Below are positions 8,283-16,563 of a stretch of DNA of 64,000 nucleotides, in pieces (within the stretch, counting starts at the first letter, position 1; each line of letters begins with the position of its first letter). The DNA is from Pseudoalteromonas shioyasakiensis (GTDB taxonomy: Bacteria; Pseudomonadota; Gammaproteobacteria; Enterobacterales; Alteromonadaceae). Where the stretch lies: the NCBI RefSeq assembly GCF_024518675.1, contig NZ_JANIGL010000005.1, positions 1 through 64,000 of the forward strand, written 5' to 3'. A model generated the notes under the pieces. The model did not search any database and was not told the origin of the DNA. It was given only the letters and a program-made list of their open reading frames with translations. The position numbers were made by a program, and so were the translations under genes.

Positions 8283-8318
8283 AGCTGGTGGGTAAGTTTG
8301 GAGACCGATCCACCAGCT
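8283..8318. other. Perfect 9-bp hairpin, possible origin structure
   Basis: AGCTGGTGG (8283-8291) and CCACCAGCT (8310-8318) form a perfect stem with an 18-base loop. No T run follows, which argues against a simple terminator. It precedes three 14-bp direct repeats and the HUH replication gene, so it could be part of an origin. Inferred. Confidence 0.45.
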
Positions 8319-8394
8319 AATTAAGAGTAACTTATCCATGCTTAATATTCACTTTCTTTATCATTTTCACTTACTTTTTAGCTTTATAAAAATT

Positions 8395-8447
8395 TGGCGG
8401 TTTTGTCCGTGGCTTTATTTGGCGGTTTTGTCTTGGCGGTTTTGTCC
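8395..8447. repeat. Three 14-bp direct repeats (iteron-like)
   Basis: TGGCGGTTTTGTCC occurs at 8395 and 8434, with a one-base variant at 8420. The spacing is 25 then 14 bases. They lie about 110 bases before the Gp2-like replication gene and just after the 8283-8318 hairpin. Iterated sites near a rep gene often mark the origin where the initiator binds. An open frame of 69 codons runs through them, but its Trp/Phe/Leu-rich repeats are just translated iterons. Confidence 0.55.
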
Positions 8448-8553
8448 GCTGGTTATTGCCTTAAACCCAGTATTATCAATTTGCGCCTTGTTATTGGGTA
8501 GTGCAATTTCAGACGGTCGTATATATTATCGTCTTGAAGGTTGTTAAGAGTTT

Positions 8554-9141
8554 ATGCAAAGGGGTAAGCGTAAAAACACAACTGGCAGGAAGCATATATC
8601 AAAATCTAATACCGTCTTGCATAGAGGTGAGTTAATAAAAGTCAATGCTGCTGGCTCAGGATGTTACCCTTTTATGCTTAAAAAGTCATTTGAACAATTT
8701 GATTTAGGTTTAGATAAATGGAAACGGCAAATATTTGTTATGATCGAGTTGCACCAATACGAACCGACCGCAGATAACAAACGAATGACACTGTTTAGAA
8801 AGCGATTGGCAACACGCATTGCCGCGCATTATGGTATTACTGAAATAGGTTATTGCTGGGTAAGAGAGCAAGAAAACGCCAAAGCACAGCATTACCATGT
8901 TGCATTATGGCTTGATGGTGACTTAGTGAAAACATCGCACTATGTTTGTAAAATTGCCAAGCAGGTATGGGAAGATATGGGCGGCTTTTATTCTAAAAAT
9001 CGTAGGAGTTATATCTATGTTGACTCACCAGAAAAAAGGTTTGAAGCTTTGTATTGGTTATCTTATTTAGCAAAAGGCCGAGGCAAGGGATATAAAAACA
9101 CTCAAACTAAAGACTACAACACAAGCAGGCTAAAACCTTAA
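8554..9141 (+). CDS. Gp2-like (YagK/YfjJ-type) HUH replication protein
   Basis: A 195-residue protein like the inovirus Gp2 / YagK-YfjJ C-terminal family. The metal-binding HUH motif is H113-Y-H115 in AQHYHVALWL. Tyrosines Y167 and Y171 in FEALYWLSYLAKGRG are candidates for the nicking residue. The family is linked to rolling-circle-type replication and is frequent in phage satellites and cryptic prophages. The length is about normal for Gp2-like proteins. It probably starts replication of the excised element at the repeats just upstream. The family call is good; activity is inferred. Confidence 0.75.
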   Translation: MQRGKRKNTTGRKHISKSNTVLHRGELIKVNAAGSGCYPFMLKKSFEQFDLGLDKWKRQIFVMIELHQYEPTADNKRMTLFRKRLATRIAAHYGITEIGYCWVREQENAKAQHYHVALWLDGDLVKTSHYVCKIAKQVWEDMGGFYSKNRRSYIYVDSPEKRFEALYWLSYLAKGRGKGYKNTQTKDYNTSRLKP

Positions 9142-9164
9142 GCCTGCTATGTTACTTTTATTTT
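9124..9164 (+). terminator. Terminator at the end of the Gp2-like gene
   Basis: AGCAGGCT (9124-9131) pairs perfectly with AGCCTGCT (9141-9148), followed by a T-rich tract ending in TTTTATTTT. The stop codon of the gene lies inside the loop. Confidence 0.65.
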
Positions 9165-9343
9165 AACTGATAACCCGTCCTATCAATATCTAATGTTTAT
9201 AACGACACATTCACGTGCCTTTAGATATTTCGGAAGTCACGCAAAAGCAGTGCAATTTCCCGACTATAAAAAGTGAACATTCATAATTGAAAGCCCCGCC
9301 TGTTACAATGCTACAGTAAATCCATTTAATGTAAGGCCAAGCT

Positions 9344-9757
9344 ATGACGTGCAAGCTATCACTTAAACAAGACGCTTTTGTTAAGGCTTATTTGCTAAAT
9401 GGCGGCAACGCTACAAAGGCAGCTATTAGCGCGGGTTATAGTGAAAAAACAGCGAAAGTTATCGGCTCTGAAAACCTAATAAAACCTAACATTGCAAAAG
9501 CTATCAAAGCACATCAAAAAATGACTGATGAAGCCTTTGTTATGTCAAAGCTTGAAAAGCTAAAGACGCTAGAAAAAATAATTGATGAGTCTATAAGGAT
9601 TGATGAAGAAAAAGGCATCTTAAACGCTACAGCAGCAATCGCAGCGATCAAAGTCCATAATGAAATGCAAGGCGATTATGAGCCTATCAAGGCAACCACT
9701 GAGGTCGAATTATTTCAGTCCCTAGGCGCAAGGCTGACGAATGGCAGCAAACGGTAA
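9344..9757 (+). CDS. Phage terminase small subunit
   Basis: A 137-residue TerS-type protein. The N-terminal half LSLKQDAFVKAYLLNGGNATKAAISAGYSEKTAKVIGS is the terminase_2 helix-turn-helix, and the C-terminal half is helical as in TerS oligomerisation regions. TerS recognises packaging sites. With no large subunit in the element, it would have to redirect a helper phage's TerL to package satellite DNA, as in PICIs. AAGG precedes the ATG. The gap before it (9165-9343) separates it from the replication genes, so it may have its own promoter. Confidence 0.82.
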   Translation: MTCKLSLKQDAFVKAYLLNGGNATKAAISAGYSEKTAKVIGSENLIKPNIAKAIKAHQKMTDEAFVMSKLEKLKTLEKIIDESIRIDEEKGILNATAAIAAIKVHNEMQGDYEPIKATTEVELFQSLGARLTNGSKR

Positions 9758-9875
9758 ACTTTTAAAAGGTAGGTATCAGTACCTAAATTGTACTTTCTGT
9801 AGTCCATAAAAAGAAAAGCGCTAAACGATAAATCAGGGGATTAGCTTCATTCGCGCAAATTTAATTTGCCAAAAT

Positions 9876-9896
9876 CCGATCCGCCACCGTTCCGTG
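9876..9896. promoter_or_regulatory. Candidate integrase arm-binding site, right end
   Basis: CCGATCCG then TCCGTG, matching 17 of 21 bases of 5580-5600 in the same orientation and 53 bases inside the right att core. Likely bound by the integrase N-terminal domain. Inferred. Confidence 0.42.
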
Positions 9897-9949
9897 AAAA
9901 ATAAAAACAGACTTTGTTAGTAGGTATTTACTTGGGAAGCTTTGAAAAG

Positions 9950-10026
9950 TGGTGGCCCCTCGCAGACTTGAACTGCGGACCTAACGATTATGAGTCGTGT
10001 GCTCTAACCAACTGAGCTAAGGGGCC
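9950..10026 (-). tRNA. ileX: tRNA-Ile (CAU anticodon, ileX type)
   Basis: A 77-base gene including encoded CCA. It has acceptor GGCCCCT/AGGGGCC, a D arm with AGCTCAGTTGGTTAGAGC, anticodon stem CGACT-CAT-AATCG and T arm CGCAG-TTCAAGT-CTGCG. It matches E. coli tRNA-Ile2 far better than either methionine tRNA, chiefly in the acceptor and anticodon stems. The CAU anticodon is modified to lysidine by TilS to read AUA. It is the integration target of the adjacent element, so its 3' half was probably supplied by the element. Confidence 0.92.
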
Positions 10027-10099
10027 ATTTATATTATTACCTGTTTAGCAGGCTAAATTTTTGAAGCGTTTAACCACCTAAGCGATTAAAGCGGGTTGC

Positions 10100-10128
10100 A
10101 GTATAAAAAGTTTTTACTGGCTTGTCAC
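10100..10128 (-). promoter_or_regulatory. Promoter of tRNA-Ile2
   Basis: On the minus strand, GTGACA (10123-10128), a 17-base spacer and TATACT (10100-10105), then a GC-rich GCAACCCGC start region as in stable-RNA promoters. The leader to the tRNA is about 65 bases. The remaining 10130-10316 stretch shows nothing I can name. Confidence 0.6.
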
Positions 10129-10316
10129 TAGCAAAAAGCTTTATTTTAACAATCAACAAACTAACTGCTTAAATAGTAAGCGCACAATGAATGTATTGCT
10201 CAGAATAAATACCAATACGGTTGATTAAATTACAACATGCTTAGTTGAAATAAGTCAGCTGCTCTTAGCATGAGTAAGGCAACTGACGAAAGTAAAATAT
10301 ACAATAGAACCTATTA

Positions 10317-11666
10317 CTAACTACCCGCTACTTGCATTTCTTCAATGAGCACGGAGCCAGTTTGAATTCCGCCACGGCGCTCTATATCGCCCCCTAAACC
10401 GACAATTGCTTTAAACATATCTTGCAGTTTGCCTGCGATGGTTATTTCGCTAACAGGATATTGAATCTCGCCGTTTTCAACCCAAAAACCAGCTGCACCA
10501 CGGGAGTAATCGCCCGTTACCGTATTCACACCTTGTCCCATTAACTCAGTTACTAATAAGCCCGTGCCCATGTTTTTTAGAATTTCTGATAAATCTTGAT
10601 GGGTTTGTTCTACTAACCAATTGTGAATGCCACCAGCATGTCCTGTCGGTGTCATATTCATTTTGCGAGCAGCATAGCTGGCTAACAAATATGTCTGTAG
10701 CTCACCACCTTGAATAATTTCGCGATCAACAGTTTTAACTCCTTCACTATCAAAGGGGGTAGATGCTAAACCTTTTAAAATATGTGGACGCTCAGAAATA
10801 TTTACAATATTACTAAATACTTGCGTGCCTAAACTATCCATTAAAAAGCTCGACTTACGATATAACGCGCCACCACCAATTGCAGACACTAAATGACTAA
10901 ATAATGAATTAGCGATATCAGCTCTAAAAATAACTGGCACTTTCATAGTGCCTAGCTTTTGACTATTTAATTTAGCTAAGGTTTCGCTTGCAGCTTCTAA
11001 CCCTACTGCAGCAGCGTCTTTTAATCCGCCTTGTTCACGTGACACTGTGTAAGCTGAGTCACGCTGCATTTGCTCGCCATCTTTACCAATAACCATAGTA
11101 CTGATGCTATGGCGAGTACGCGGGTAACCCGCTATTAAGCCGTGGCTGTTGCCATACACGCGCAAGCCTTGGTGAGATGAAAAGCTTGCTCCGTCCGAAT
11201 TAACAATACGTTCATCGGCGTTTAATGCGGCTTGCTCTGCAGCATGGCACAGTTCAACACCTTGCTCAGGCGTGACATCCCACGGGTGATACAAATCTAA
11301 ATCAAGTGGGGCAAATTCTAATAATTCTTTATCTGCCACCCCATTGTGTGGATCATCTGAGGTAAACTTGGCGATATCAATCGCTTTCTCTACTACTGTG
11401 CGTAATGTTTTGGGATTAAGATCGGCTGTAGAAGCCGAACCTTTATGATTGCCGACATAAACACTGATACCTAAGCCACCATCTTGGTTAAACTCAATGG
11501 TTTCTACTTCTCCCATACGAGTACTAACTGATAAACCTGACGTGCTCGACATGGCTGCTTCTGCACCAGTCGCGCCAAGTTTTTTAGCATGTTCTAACAC
11601 TTCTGCTACGGCATCTTTTACTTGAGAAATTTGCGTATAAATAGGATCTTGCTGTTGGCTTTTCAT
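10317..11666 (-). CDS. pmbA: PmbA/TldE, regulatory-type subunit of the TldD/TldE metalloprotease
   Basis: A 449-residue cytosolic protein of the TldD/PmbA family. With TldD it forms a heterodimeric protease known to mature microcin B17 and degrade CcdA. It lacks the HExxxH zinc motif seen in TldD, as expected for TldE. The C-terminal GGDIERRGGIQTGSVLIEEMQVAG is typical. I chose the ATG starting MKSQQQ, with AGGA 8-12 bases before it, over a longer frame with an odd 17-residue leader. Divergent from yjgA, as in many gammaproteobacteria; its partner tldD lies at 23156-24595. Confidence 0.93.
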   Translation of the reverse strand: MKSQQQDPIYTQISQVKDAVAEVLEHAKKLGATGAEAAMSSTSGLSVSTRMGEVETIEFNQDGGLGISVYVGNHKGSASTADLNPKTLRTVVEKAIDIAKFTSDDPHNGVADKELLEFAPLDLDLYHPWDVTPEQGVELCHAAEQAALNADERIVNSDGASFSSHQGLRVYGNSHGLIAGYPRTRHSISTMVIGKDGEQMQRDSAYTVSREQGGLKDAAAVGLEAASETLAKLNSQKLGTMKVPVIFRADIANSLFSHLVSAIGGGALYRKSSFLMDSLGTQVFSNIVNISERPHILKGLASTPFDSEGVKTVDREIIQGGELQTYLLASYAARKMNMTPTGHAGGIHNWLVEQTHQDLSEILKNMGTGLLVTELMGQGVNTVTGDYSRGAAGFWVENGEIQYPVSEITIAGKLQDMFKAIVGLGGDIERRGGIQTGSVLIEEMQVAGS

Positions 11667-11801
11667 GTTATAGGTCCTGAGCGGGTAACACTTACAATAT
11701 AGTTTAAATGCTAACACACCCAGTGCATTGCATCAGCTAATATTAATCATTAAAAGAATCACGTATAATGACCGCAGTTAACGATCTTATATGAGCACCC
11801 C

Positions 11802-12326
11802 ATGGCGAAGAAAAAAGGCAACCCTGCTGAAATTGAAGAAGAAATTATTTACGTATCGAAAAGTGAGCTTAAGCGTGATGCGCAAGAGTTTCATCAGTTA
11901 GGTTCTGATATTGCTAAAATGGGGAAAAAACAGCGCGAGCGTTTACCTCTAAATGATGATTTAAAAGAAGCGATGGTCGTAGCTGATAAAATTAGCAACA
12001 AGAGTGATGCATATCGCCGTCACTTAAACTATATAGCTAAAACACTGCGTACTGTTGAGAATATTGAAGAAATCAAAGCAATCATCGACATTATGCTTAA
12101 TAAGAATAATCAAGCTGAAGTAATGATCAAAAAGATCGAACAACTTCGCAGTGATTTGATTGAACAAGGCGATGATCTCATCAATGAAACCATTGAGCAG
12201 TACCCAACGCTTGAGCGTCAAAAAATGCGTCAACTGGTAAGAAATGCTGCAAAAGAAGTCAAAGCCGAAAAGCCAGCTCGAAGCTATAAAGAACTGTTTC
12301 AGTATTTAAAAGATACTATGATGTAA
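11802..12326 (+). CDS. yjgA: YjgA/DarP (DUF615), 50S ribosome assembly factor
   Basis: A 174-residue charged, all-helical protein of the YjgA family, now called DarP, which binds late 50S ribosomal precursors near the peptidyl-transferase centre. The family signatures VSKSELKRDAQEFHQLG (18-34) and RRHLNYIAKTLR (72-83) are present. A divergent position beside pmbA is conserved in gammaproteobacteria. Normal length for the family; no membrane or signal sequence. Confidence 0.9.
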   Translation: MAKKKGNPAEIEEEIIYVSKSELKRDAQEFHQLGSDIAKMGKKQRERLPLNDDLKEAMVVADKISNKSDAYRRHLNYIAKTLRTVENIEEIKAIIDIMLNKNNQAEVMIKKIEQLRSDLIEQGDDLINETIEQYPTLERQKMRQLVRNAAKEVKAEKPARSYKELFQYLKDTMM

Positions 12327-12375
12327 GTTTGTCGGCTGTGCGTAATAACTCAACACAAGCCAACAAAAATTACCC

Positions 12376-12394
12376 AGGGCAGTGTAACTGCCCT
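12376..12394. terminator. Terminator hairpin between yjgA and the chemoreceptor gene
   Basis: A perfect 8-bp stem AGGGCAGT/ACTGCCCT with a 3-base loop. On the minus strand it is followed by GGGTAATTTTTG, giving a modest T run, so it likely ends the leftward chemoreceptor transcript and may also serve yjgA. Confidence 0.6.
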
Positions 12395-12398
12395 ATAT

Positions 12399-14324
12399 TC
12401 ATAAGCCTAAGCTTCCACGAATAGTTTGCATTTGTTGCTGTAATCGCTGATGAATGTCTTCCACTAAGTTACTTGATTCACTCACCTGCCCTTTCATGTT
12501 CTGCATTGATTGACTAAAATTTTCTAGCAGTTCATTTTGTTGCTTAGCTAACTCCATAGCATCAAACGCGACTTTGTTAGCATCTTGGGCATTACTTGCT
12601 ACCCCTTCAGAGTTTCGTTTTAGGTCTTGTGCATTCTCAGTTTGTAACTGCGCATCATCAGCAAGGGCCGATATTTGCGTCGATACCATACTCGAGTTTT
12701 CACTTAATAGGTTAAGCTGATCATTTATATCACTCAATGATCCTTGTGTTTGCCGTGCAAGCTTTCGTACTTCATCTGCAACAACAGCAAACCCTCGACC
12801 ATGCTCACCTGCTCGTGCTGACTCAATCGCAGCATTTAGCGCTAATAAATTGGTTTGCTCAGCAATAGTACGAATAACTTCTATCACTTGACCTACATCT
12901 TGTACGCCACTGAGTAATTCTTTTAAGCTTTTAAGACCACCATCTACACGTTGCTGAGTATGGGAGCTGGCACTTAACATATTCTCTGCAAAGCCTAAAC
13001 TTTGCTCCATAGCGGCATATGTTTGCTTTGCATTATCAGCAACCTGACTATTAATATTATTAACTTGCTCACCTATTTGTTGAATATCGTGTAATAGGAT
13101 TTGATTTTGCTCAACTTGTTGATGACTGCCGTTAGCTTGTTGACTAATCATTTGTAAATGCTCACTCATTTCCTGCATAAAGTCATTTATCACTTTTAGC
13201 ATTTGTGCACGTTCGTCAGCCTCGTCACGTTGCCGCTCAATTAGCTGATTAAAATACGCAGCAATTTCTCCCACCTCGGTTTTAGGGTTTTTACTTTCAA
13301 TATTTTTAAGCTCGTTACTTTCGATAAGAAATGCAAAGCCATCGCGTAGCTGGCGTAGCGGATTAAGAACCTGATTGCGCTGAACTATATAAACACCAAT
13401 AGCTAAAATAACTAACATGCTTATCGCGACAGCAAATACCATAAGTACTTGCTCTTTAACTGTAGCTTGCTCTGTTCTTAACTGTTGCTCGGCATTGATC
13501 ACAGTATCTGACAATAGGGTAATCTGTTCACGCAGGCTTTCTATACCAACTTGTCGCTGCTGTGCTTGTTCTATGGTATTAGCGAGATCACGTGGGTAAC
13601 GATTGGGCCAACTGCTTAACTCAGCTTTGATTTCATCTGCTAAGTCTTCAGCTTCGCCACCAAAAAACAACTCATCTTCATCAATTTCACTCATAACGCC
13701 CAAGTTATCTAAGGCATCAATCTGCTGTGCTAAGCGGTTTAAATTTGCAACAGTTTGCATCAAACTATCTTGTGTATCTTGATCAAAACCAATAATAAGC
13801 TGGTAGGTAAAAAGTGATAAAGAAGTCACTTCGCTGTAGTAATCATTAGCTAAAGCATAATACTGTTGATCAAAATTACCCTGTGACTGCGCTGTATTTG
13901 CATATTTAATCAAAGATGATGCAGAGCCGGCCATTTGTCGTAAAGCATTATCAAGTAACGCTGTCTCGTTACCCGAGAGTTTACCAAGGGCACGATACTT
14001 ACCGTTTATATCGGTATCTAATTGAGTGAGTAAAACGTTTAGTTGTTGTTTTAGATTATTAGGTAAAATATTCAGATCTGTTTCTTGAACCTCTTGAATA
14101 AGCTCTGACGCCATACCTAAATAAAGGCTATCACCTTTTGCTAAGTAATCTTCAAGTAGTCCTTCAAGGTTGACCAATATCTTGTTTTTTAATTGATTGT
14201 ACGATTGATCTTGTTGTTCAAGTTTGACTAAGGTTTGACTGGCCCAAAATAAGGTCGAGCCTAAGAGTAAACTGGCTAAGGCAAGTAAAATAGCCAATAG
14301 CCTAGTAAATGATGACACGCGCAT
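12399..14324 (-). CDS. Methyl-accepting chemotaxis protein
   Basis: A 641-residue chemoreceptor with TM1 (about 10-30), a long periplasmic helical region (31-290), TM2 (about 293-314), HAMP (about 315-370) and a cytoplasmic coiled-coil signalling domain. Its tip [35 protein letters not shown] (486-520) is the CheA/CheW-binding hairpin. The ligand is unknown; the periplasmic part looks like a helical-bundle sensor with no obvious Cache or PAS signature. No C-terminal NWETF-type methylesterase tether is present. Single gene with its own terminator at 12376-12394. Confidence 0.92.
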   Translation of the reverse strand: MRVSSFTRLLAILLALASLLLGSTLFWASQTLVKLEQQDQSYNQLKNKILVNLEGLLEDYLAKGDSLYLGMASELIQEVQETDLNILPNNLKQQLNVLLTQLDTDINGKYRALGKLSGNETALLDNALRQMAGSASSLIKYANTAQSQGNFDQQYYALANDYYSEVTSLSLFTYQLIIGFDQDTQDSLMQTVANLNRLAQQIDALDNLGVMSEIDEDELFFGGEAEDLADEIKAELSSWPNRYPRDLANTIEQAQQRQVGIESLREQITLLSDTVINAEQQLRTEQATVKEQVLMVFAVAISMLVILAIGVYIVQRNQVLNPLRQLRDGFAFLIESNELKNIESKNPKTEVGEIAAYFNQLIERQRDEADERAQMLKVINDFMQEMSEHLQMISQQANGSHQQVEQNQILLHDIQQIGEQVNNINSQVADNAKQTYAAMEQSLGFAENMLSASSHTQQRVDGGLKSLKELLSGVQDVGQVIEVIRTIAEQTNLLALNAAIESARAGEHGRGFAVVADEVRKLARQTQGSLSDINDQLNLLSENSSMVSTQISALADDAQLQTENAQDLKRNSEGVASNAQDANKVAFDAMELAKQQNELLENFSQSMQNMKGQVSESSNLVEDIHQRLQQQMQTIRGSLGL

Positions 14325-14443
14325 AAAAAATTTCCTCGATTAACTGCGCGCGTAGAATATTAACTATTTGTGACGGTTTAATGAAAACCAACATGAAGTT
14401 ACTACATATGGCCTGTAAAACCCCAGTTTTCAACACTAAAGAA

Positions 14444-15199
14444 CTAGATCATTGCTGCTTTAACATAGACATCAAAACGGTTTTTCTTGGTTTTTATTTG
14501 CATACTGGGAGTTTTATCATTTAAAAATGGCGCATAATCGGGGCGCTTAACTACTACACGCTTACTCGCAAGTGGGTAGGCAAAATCGAGTAAATCATCT
14601 GCGTCAGTATCAGCCCCTACTAACTCTTGAAATACCCGCATTTCTTTTTTAACCAACGCTGACTTTTCACGATGAGGAAACATAGGATCAAGATAAACCA
14701 CATCCGGCGTACTGACACACTGAGACAGTAAAGTGTGGCTAGAGCCAAATACTAGGCTCATGTTTTCACGCATCCAAGGGCCTATTTCAATATCATCATA
14801 CGCTCGTTGCAAACCATCATATAATAATGCAGCAACAACTGGGTGGCGCTCATGTAATATCACTTTACAACCCAGTGATGCCAATACAAAGCCATCACGC
14901 CCGAGGCCTGCTGTAGCATCTAAAACGACCGGCGTCGCGCCTTTATTTAAGCCGACGGCTTTGGCTATTGATTGGCCTTTGCCACCCCCAAACTTTCGTC
15001 TATGTGCCGCGGCGCCAGTGACAAAGTCCACCGTAATTGCGCCGAGCTTTGGCTCATCAATTTTACGTAAACTGAGTCCTTGATCATCATAATGCAGCGC
15101 AAAGCCCTCTTGCTGCTCAGCCCACTGCTGCAAGCCAAACCGCTGTTCTATTTCAGTAAGATAAGAACGCATTTCTTTAAAGGGACACTGTATAACCAA
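14444..15199 (-). CDS. rsmJ: 16S rRNA (guanine-1516-N2)-methyltransferase RsmJ
   Basis: A 251-residue methyltransferase, the same length as E. coli RsmJ. Motifs are [20 protein letters not shown] (64-83), SAM-binding [19 protein letters not shown], catalytic-region [20 protein letters not shown] and [12 protein letters not shown]. It methylates G1516 of 16S rRNA. The start is TTG with GGAG eight bases upstream; the first ATG, nine codons in, has no such site. It lies near prlC as in E. coli, but a response regulator gene intervenes. Confidence 0.93.
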   Translation of the reverse strand: MVIQCPFKEMRSYLTEIEQRFGLQQWAEQQEGFALHYDDQGLSLRKIDEPKLGAITVDFVTGAAAHRRKFGGGKGQSIAKAVGLNKGATPVVLDATAGLGRDGFVLASLGCKVILHERHPVVAALLYDGLQRAYDDIEIGPWMRENMSLVFGSSHTLLSQCVSTPDVVYLDPMFPHREKSALVKKEMRVFQELVGADTDADDLLDFAYPLASKRVVVKRPDYAPFLNDKTPSMQIKTKKNRFDVYVKAAMI

Positions 15200-15256
15200 A
15201 ATTCACTCCGACCAAAAATAGCCAGCAGAGTATATCAAGTGCTACTCGCTATAGCA

Positions 15257-16438
15257 CTAAAATAGCTCAATATCAGTTTGAGAGGTTATCTCTTCGGTAT
15301 ACTCAGAGTTTGCAATGCGGCTTAAACTAGCCACCAGCTCATTTCGCGATTCTATAATGTGATTAAGCTGGTACTTTATAAAAGATAAATCATTATTCAA
15401 AGCAGAGAACTCGGTTTGGGTTTGTTCAAGTTGCTCGATATGAAAAACCAATTCTTGATTGTATTTAAGCTCTGGTTTTTGCTCAATAGTTTTACGAACC
15501 TCAGCTAATTGCGCGGCAAATTTAGTGACCGCTAATTCTCTAGCATCGCTGTTGTCATACATTTTTGTAGATAATTCAGCAAAGGCATTCCCCACACTAT
15601 GTGCTTGCGCCAAAGCTTTTTCGTTGACTTCCATATCCTGAATTTTGGCATTGGTGACTTCTAAAATATGGGGGAATAAGTCTTTATAACGACCGTAAAG
15701 TGCAACGTCATCTAACGGCATGTTCTTTATAAGAATAGACACCTTGGGATAATTAATTATCGTGCGACTACTAAAATCAACGAATCGGTTAGCATGACGA
15801 TGTTTTTCCAATAACTCTTGCTCAAGTGGACAAACGCCACCTTCATCACTACAAAATACGCCGATTTCTTGGTACCAAAAAGCGACAACCACATCTAATT
15901 GTAAAGGCCTAAAAAATTCAAAGAAATAAGCTGACAAACTGTGTACATCATGAGCATGATAACTCTGCCCAACATATCGCATGATACGTCCCATGTCCCC
16001 TGAATCTGTCATCGCTATTTCTGCGGTAATTTGCGCACGCTCAACATCGTTTTTAAGTTTAATTGAATGTTGTCGGTACTGATATAACACGCGAATACGT
16101 GCCATTAGCTCTTCAGCATTAAATGGTTTTACGATGTAATCTGAGGCACCTAAATTATAGCCTTTGACACGCTCTGCCAACTCACTTTTACCTGACAAAA
16201 ACATAACCGGTGTATCTTTCGTTTGTTCATTAGCTTTTAGCTCACGACATACCTCGTAACCTGTTTTTCCAGGCATTTCGATATCTAGTAAAATAATATC
16301 GGGGTTATATTTGAATGCTTGCCTAAGTCCCTCCTCTCCACTTTTTGCATGTATTAGCTTACAAAACCCTGCCAGTGATTCCTCTATAACATGATGTACA
16401 TACTTATCATCGTCAATCGCCAGTACTAGCTTAGTCAT
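15257..16438 (-). CDS. Response regulator with a long helical output region of unknown function
   Basis: A 393-residue protein. Residues 1-120 form a CheY-type receiver with acidic D9-D11, phosphorylation site D52 in LLDIEMPG, S82 and K104 in IVKPF. The rest has no known DNA-binding, GGDEF, EAL or HD-GYP motif; 125-300 is mixed and 300-380 is strongly helical and likely coiled-coil. I chose the start MTKLVLAID, which has AAGGGA 11 bases upstream. No cognate kinase is adjacent. It separates rsmJ from prlC, which are neighbours in E. coli. Confidence 0.85.
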   Translation of the reverse strand: MTKLVLAIDDDKYVHHVIEESLAGFCKLIHAKSGEEGLRQAFKYNPDIILLDIEMPGKTGYEVCRELKANEQTKDTPVMFLSGKSELAERVKGYNLGASDYIVKPFNAEELMARIRVLYQYRQHSIKLKNDVERAQITAEIAMTDSGDMGRIMRYVGQSYHAHDVHSLSAYFFEFFRPLQLDVVVAFWYQEIGVFCSDEGGVCPLEQELLEKHRHANRFVDFSSRTIINYPKVSILIKNMPLDDVALYGRYKDLFPHILEVTNAKIQDMEVNEKALAQAHSVGNAFAELSTKMYDNSDARELAVTKFAAQLAEVRKTIEQKPELKYNQELVFHIEQLEQTQTEFSALNNDLSFIKYQLNHIIESRNELVASLSRIANSEYTEEITSQTDIELF

Positions 16439-16514
16439 GCCTATTCCCTTTTTATCTATTACTTCAAAAAGCATAGTACGGAGCACTGATTTTGCGAAAA
16501 ATTATTGGCTTAAT

Positions 16515-16540
16515 AATAAAAAAGCGCCAAATAGGCGCTT
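16515..16540 (-). terminator. Rho-independent terminator after prlC
   Basis: On the minus strand, stem AAGCGCC/GGCGCTT with a 5-base loop is followed by TTTTTTATTATT. It lies 24 bases after the prlC stop and so separates prlC from the response regulator gene. Confidence 0.8.
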
Positions 16541-16563
16541 GTTTTAGCAGTAGTACTGCAGCT

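Larger units (their letters stand above)
5463..9997. mobile_element. 4.5 kb integrative element in tRNA-Ile(CAU), minimal phage-satellite-like
   Basis: The element is bounded by a 48-bp repeat of the tRNA 3' half (5415-5462 and 9950-9997, three mismatches), left by integration into the tRNA gene. All its genes point right: tyrosine integrase, an unknown protein coupled to it, an AlpA/excisionase-like protein, a small HTH protein, a HUH-type Gp2-like replication protein and a terminase small subunit. It has no capsid, tail, portal, large terminase, conjugation or CI-like repressor gene. TerS together with Gp2-like Rep and integrase is the kit of phage satellites such as PICIs and the minimalist islands of marine vibrios. 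Mobility and helper dependence are inferred. Confidence 0.82.

Noticed and set aside
8283..8318. Rho-independent terminator of the small HTH gene
   Set aside because: The stem is strong, but AATTAAGAG follows instead of a T run and the loop is 18 bases.
8338..8547. Open frame of 69 codons in the satellite
   Set aside because: It is a low-complexity Trp/Phe/Leu/Cys-rich product made by translating three direct repeats; it lacks a ribosome site and covers the probable origin region.
5670..9757. Full prophage
   Set aside because: No capsid, tail, portal, lysis or large terminase gene fits in the 4.5 kb; the ends are clearly marked by att repeats.
9950..10026. Methionine tRNA (CAU anticodon)
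   Set aside because: Acceptor GGCCCCT and anticodon stem CGACT/AATCG match tRNA-Ile2 rather than elongator or initiator tRNA-Met.
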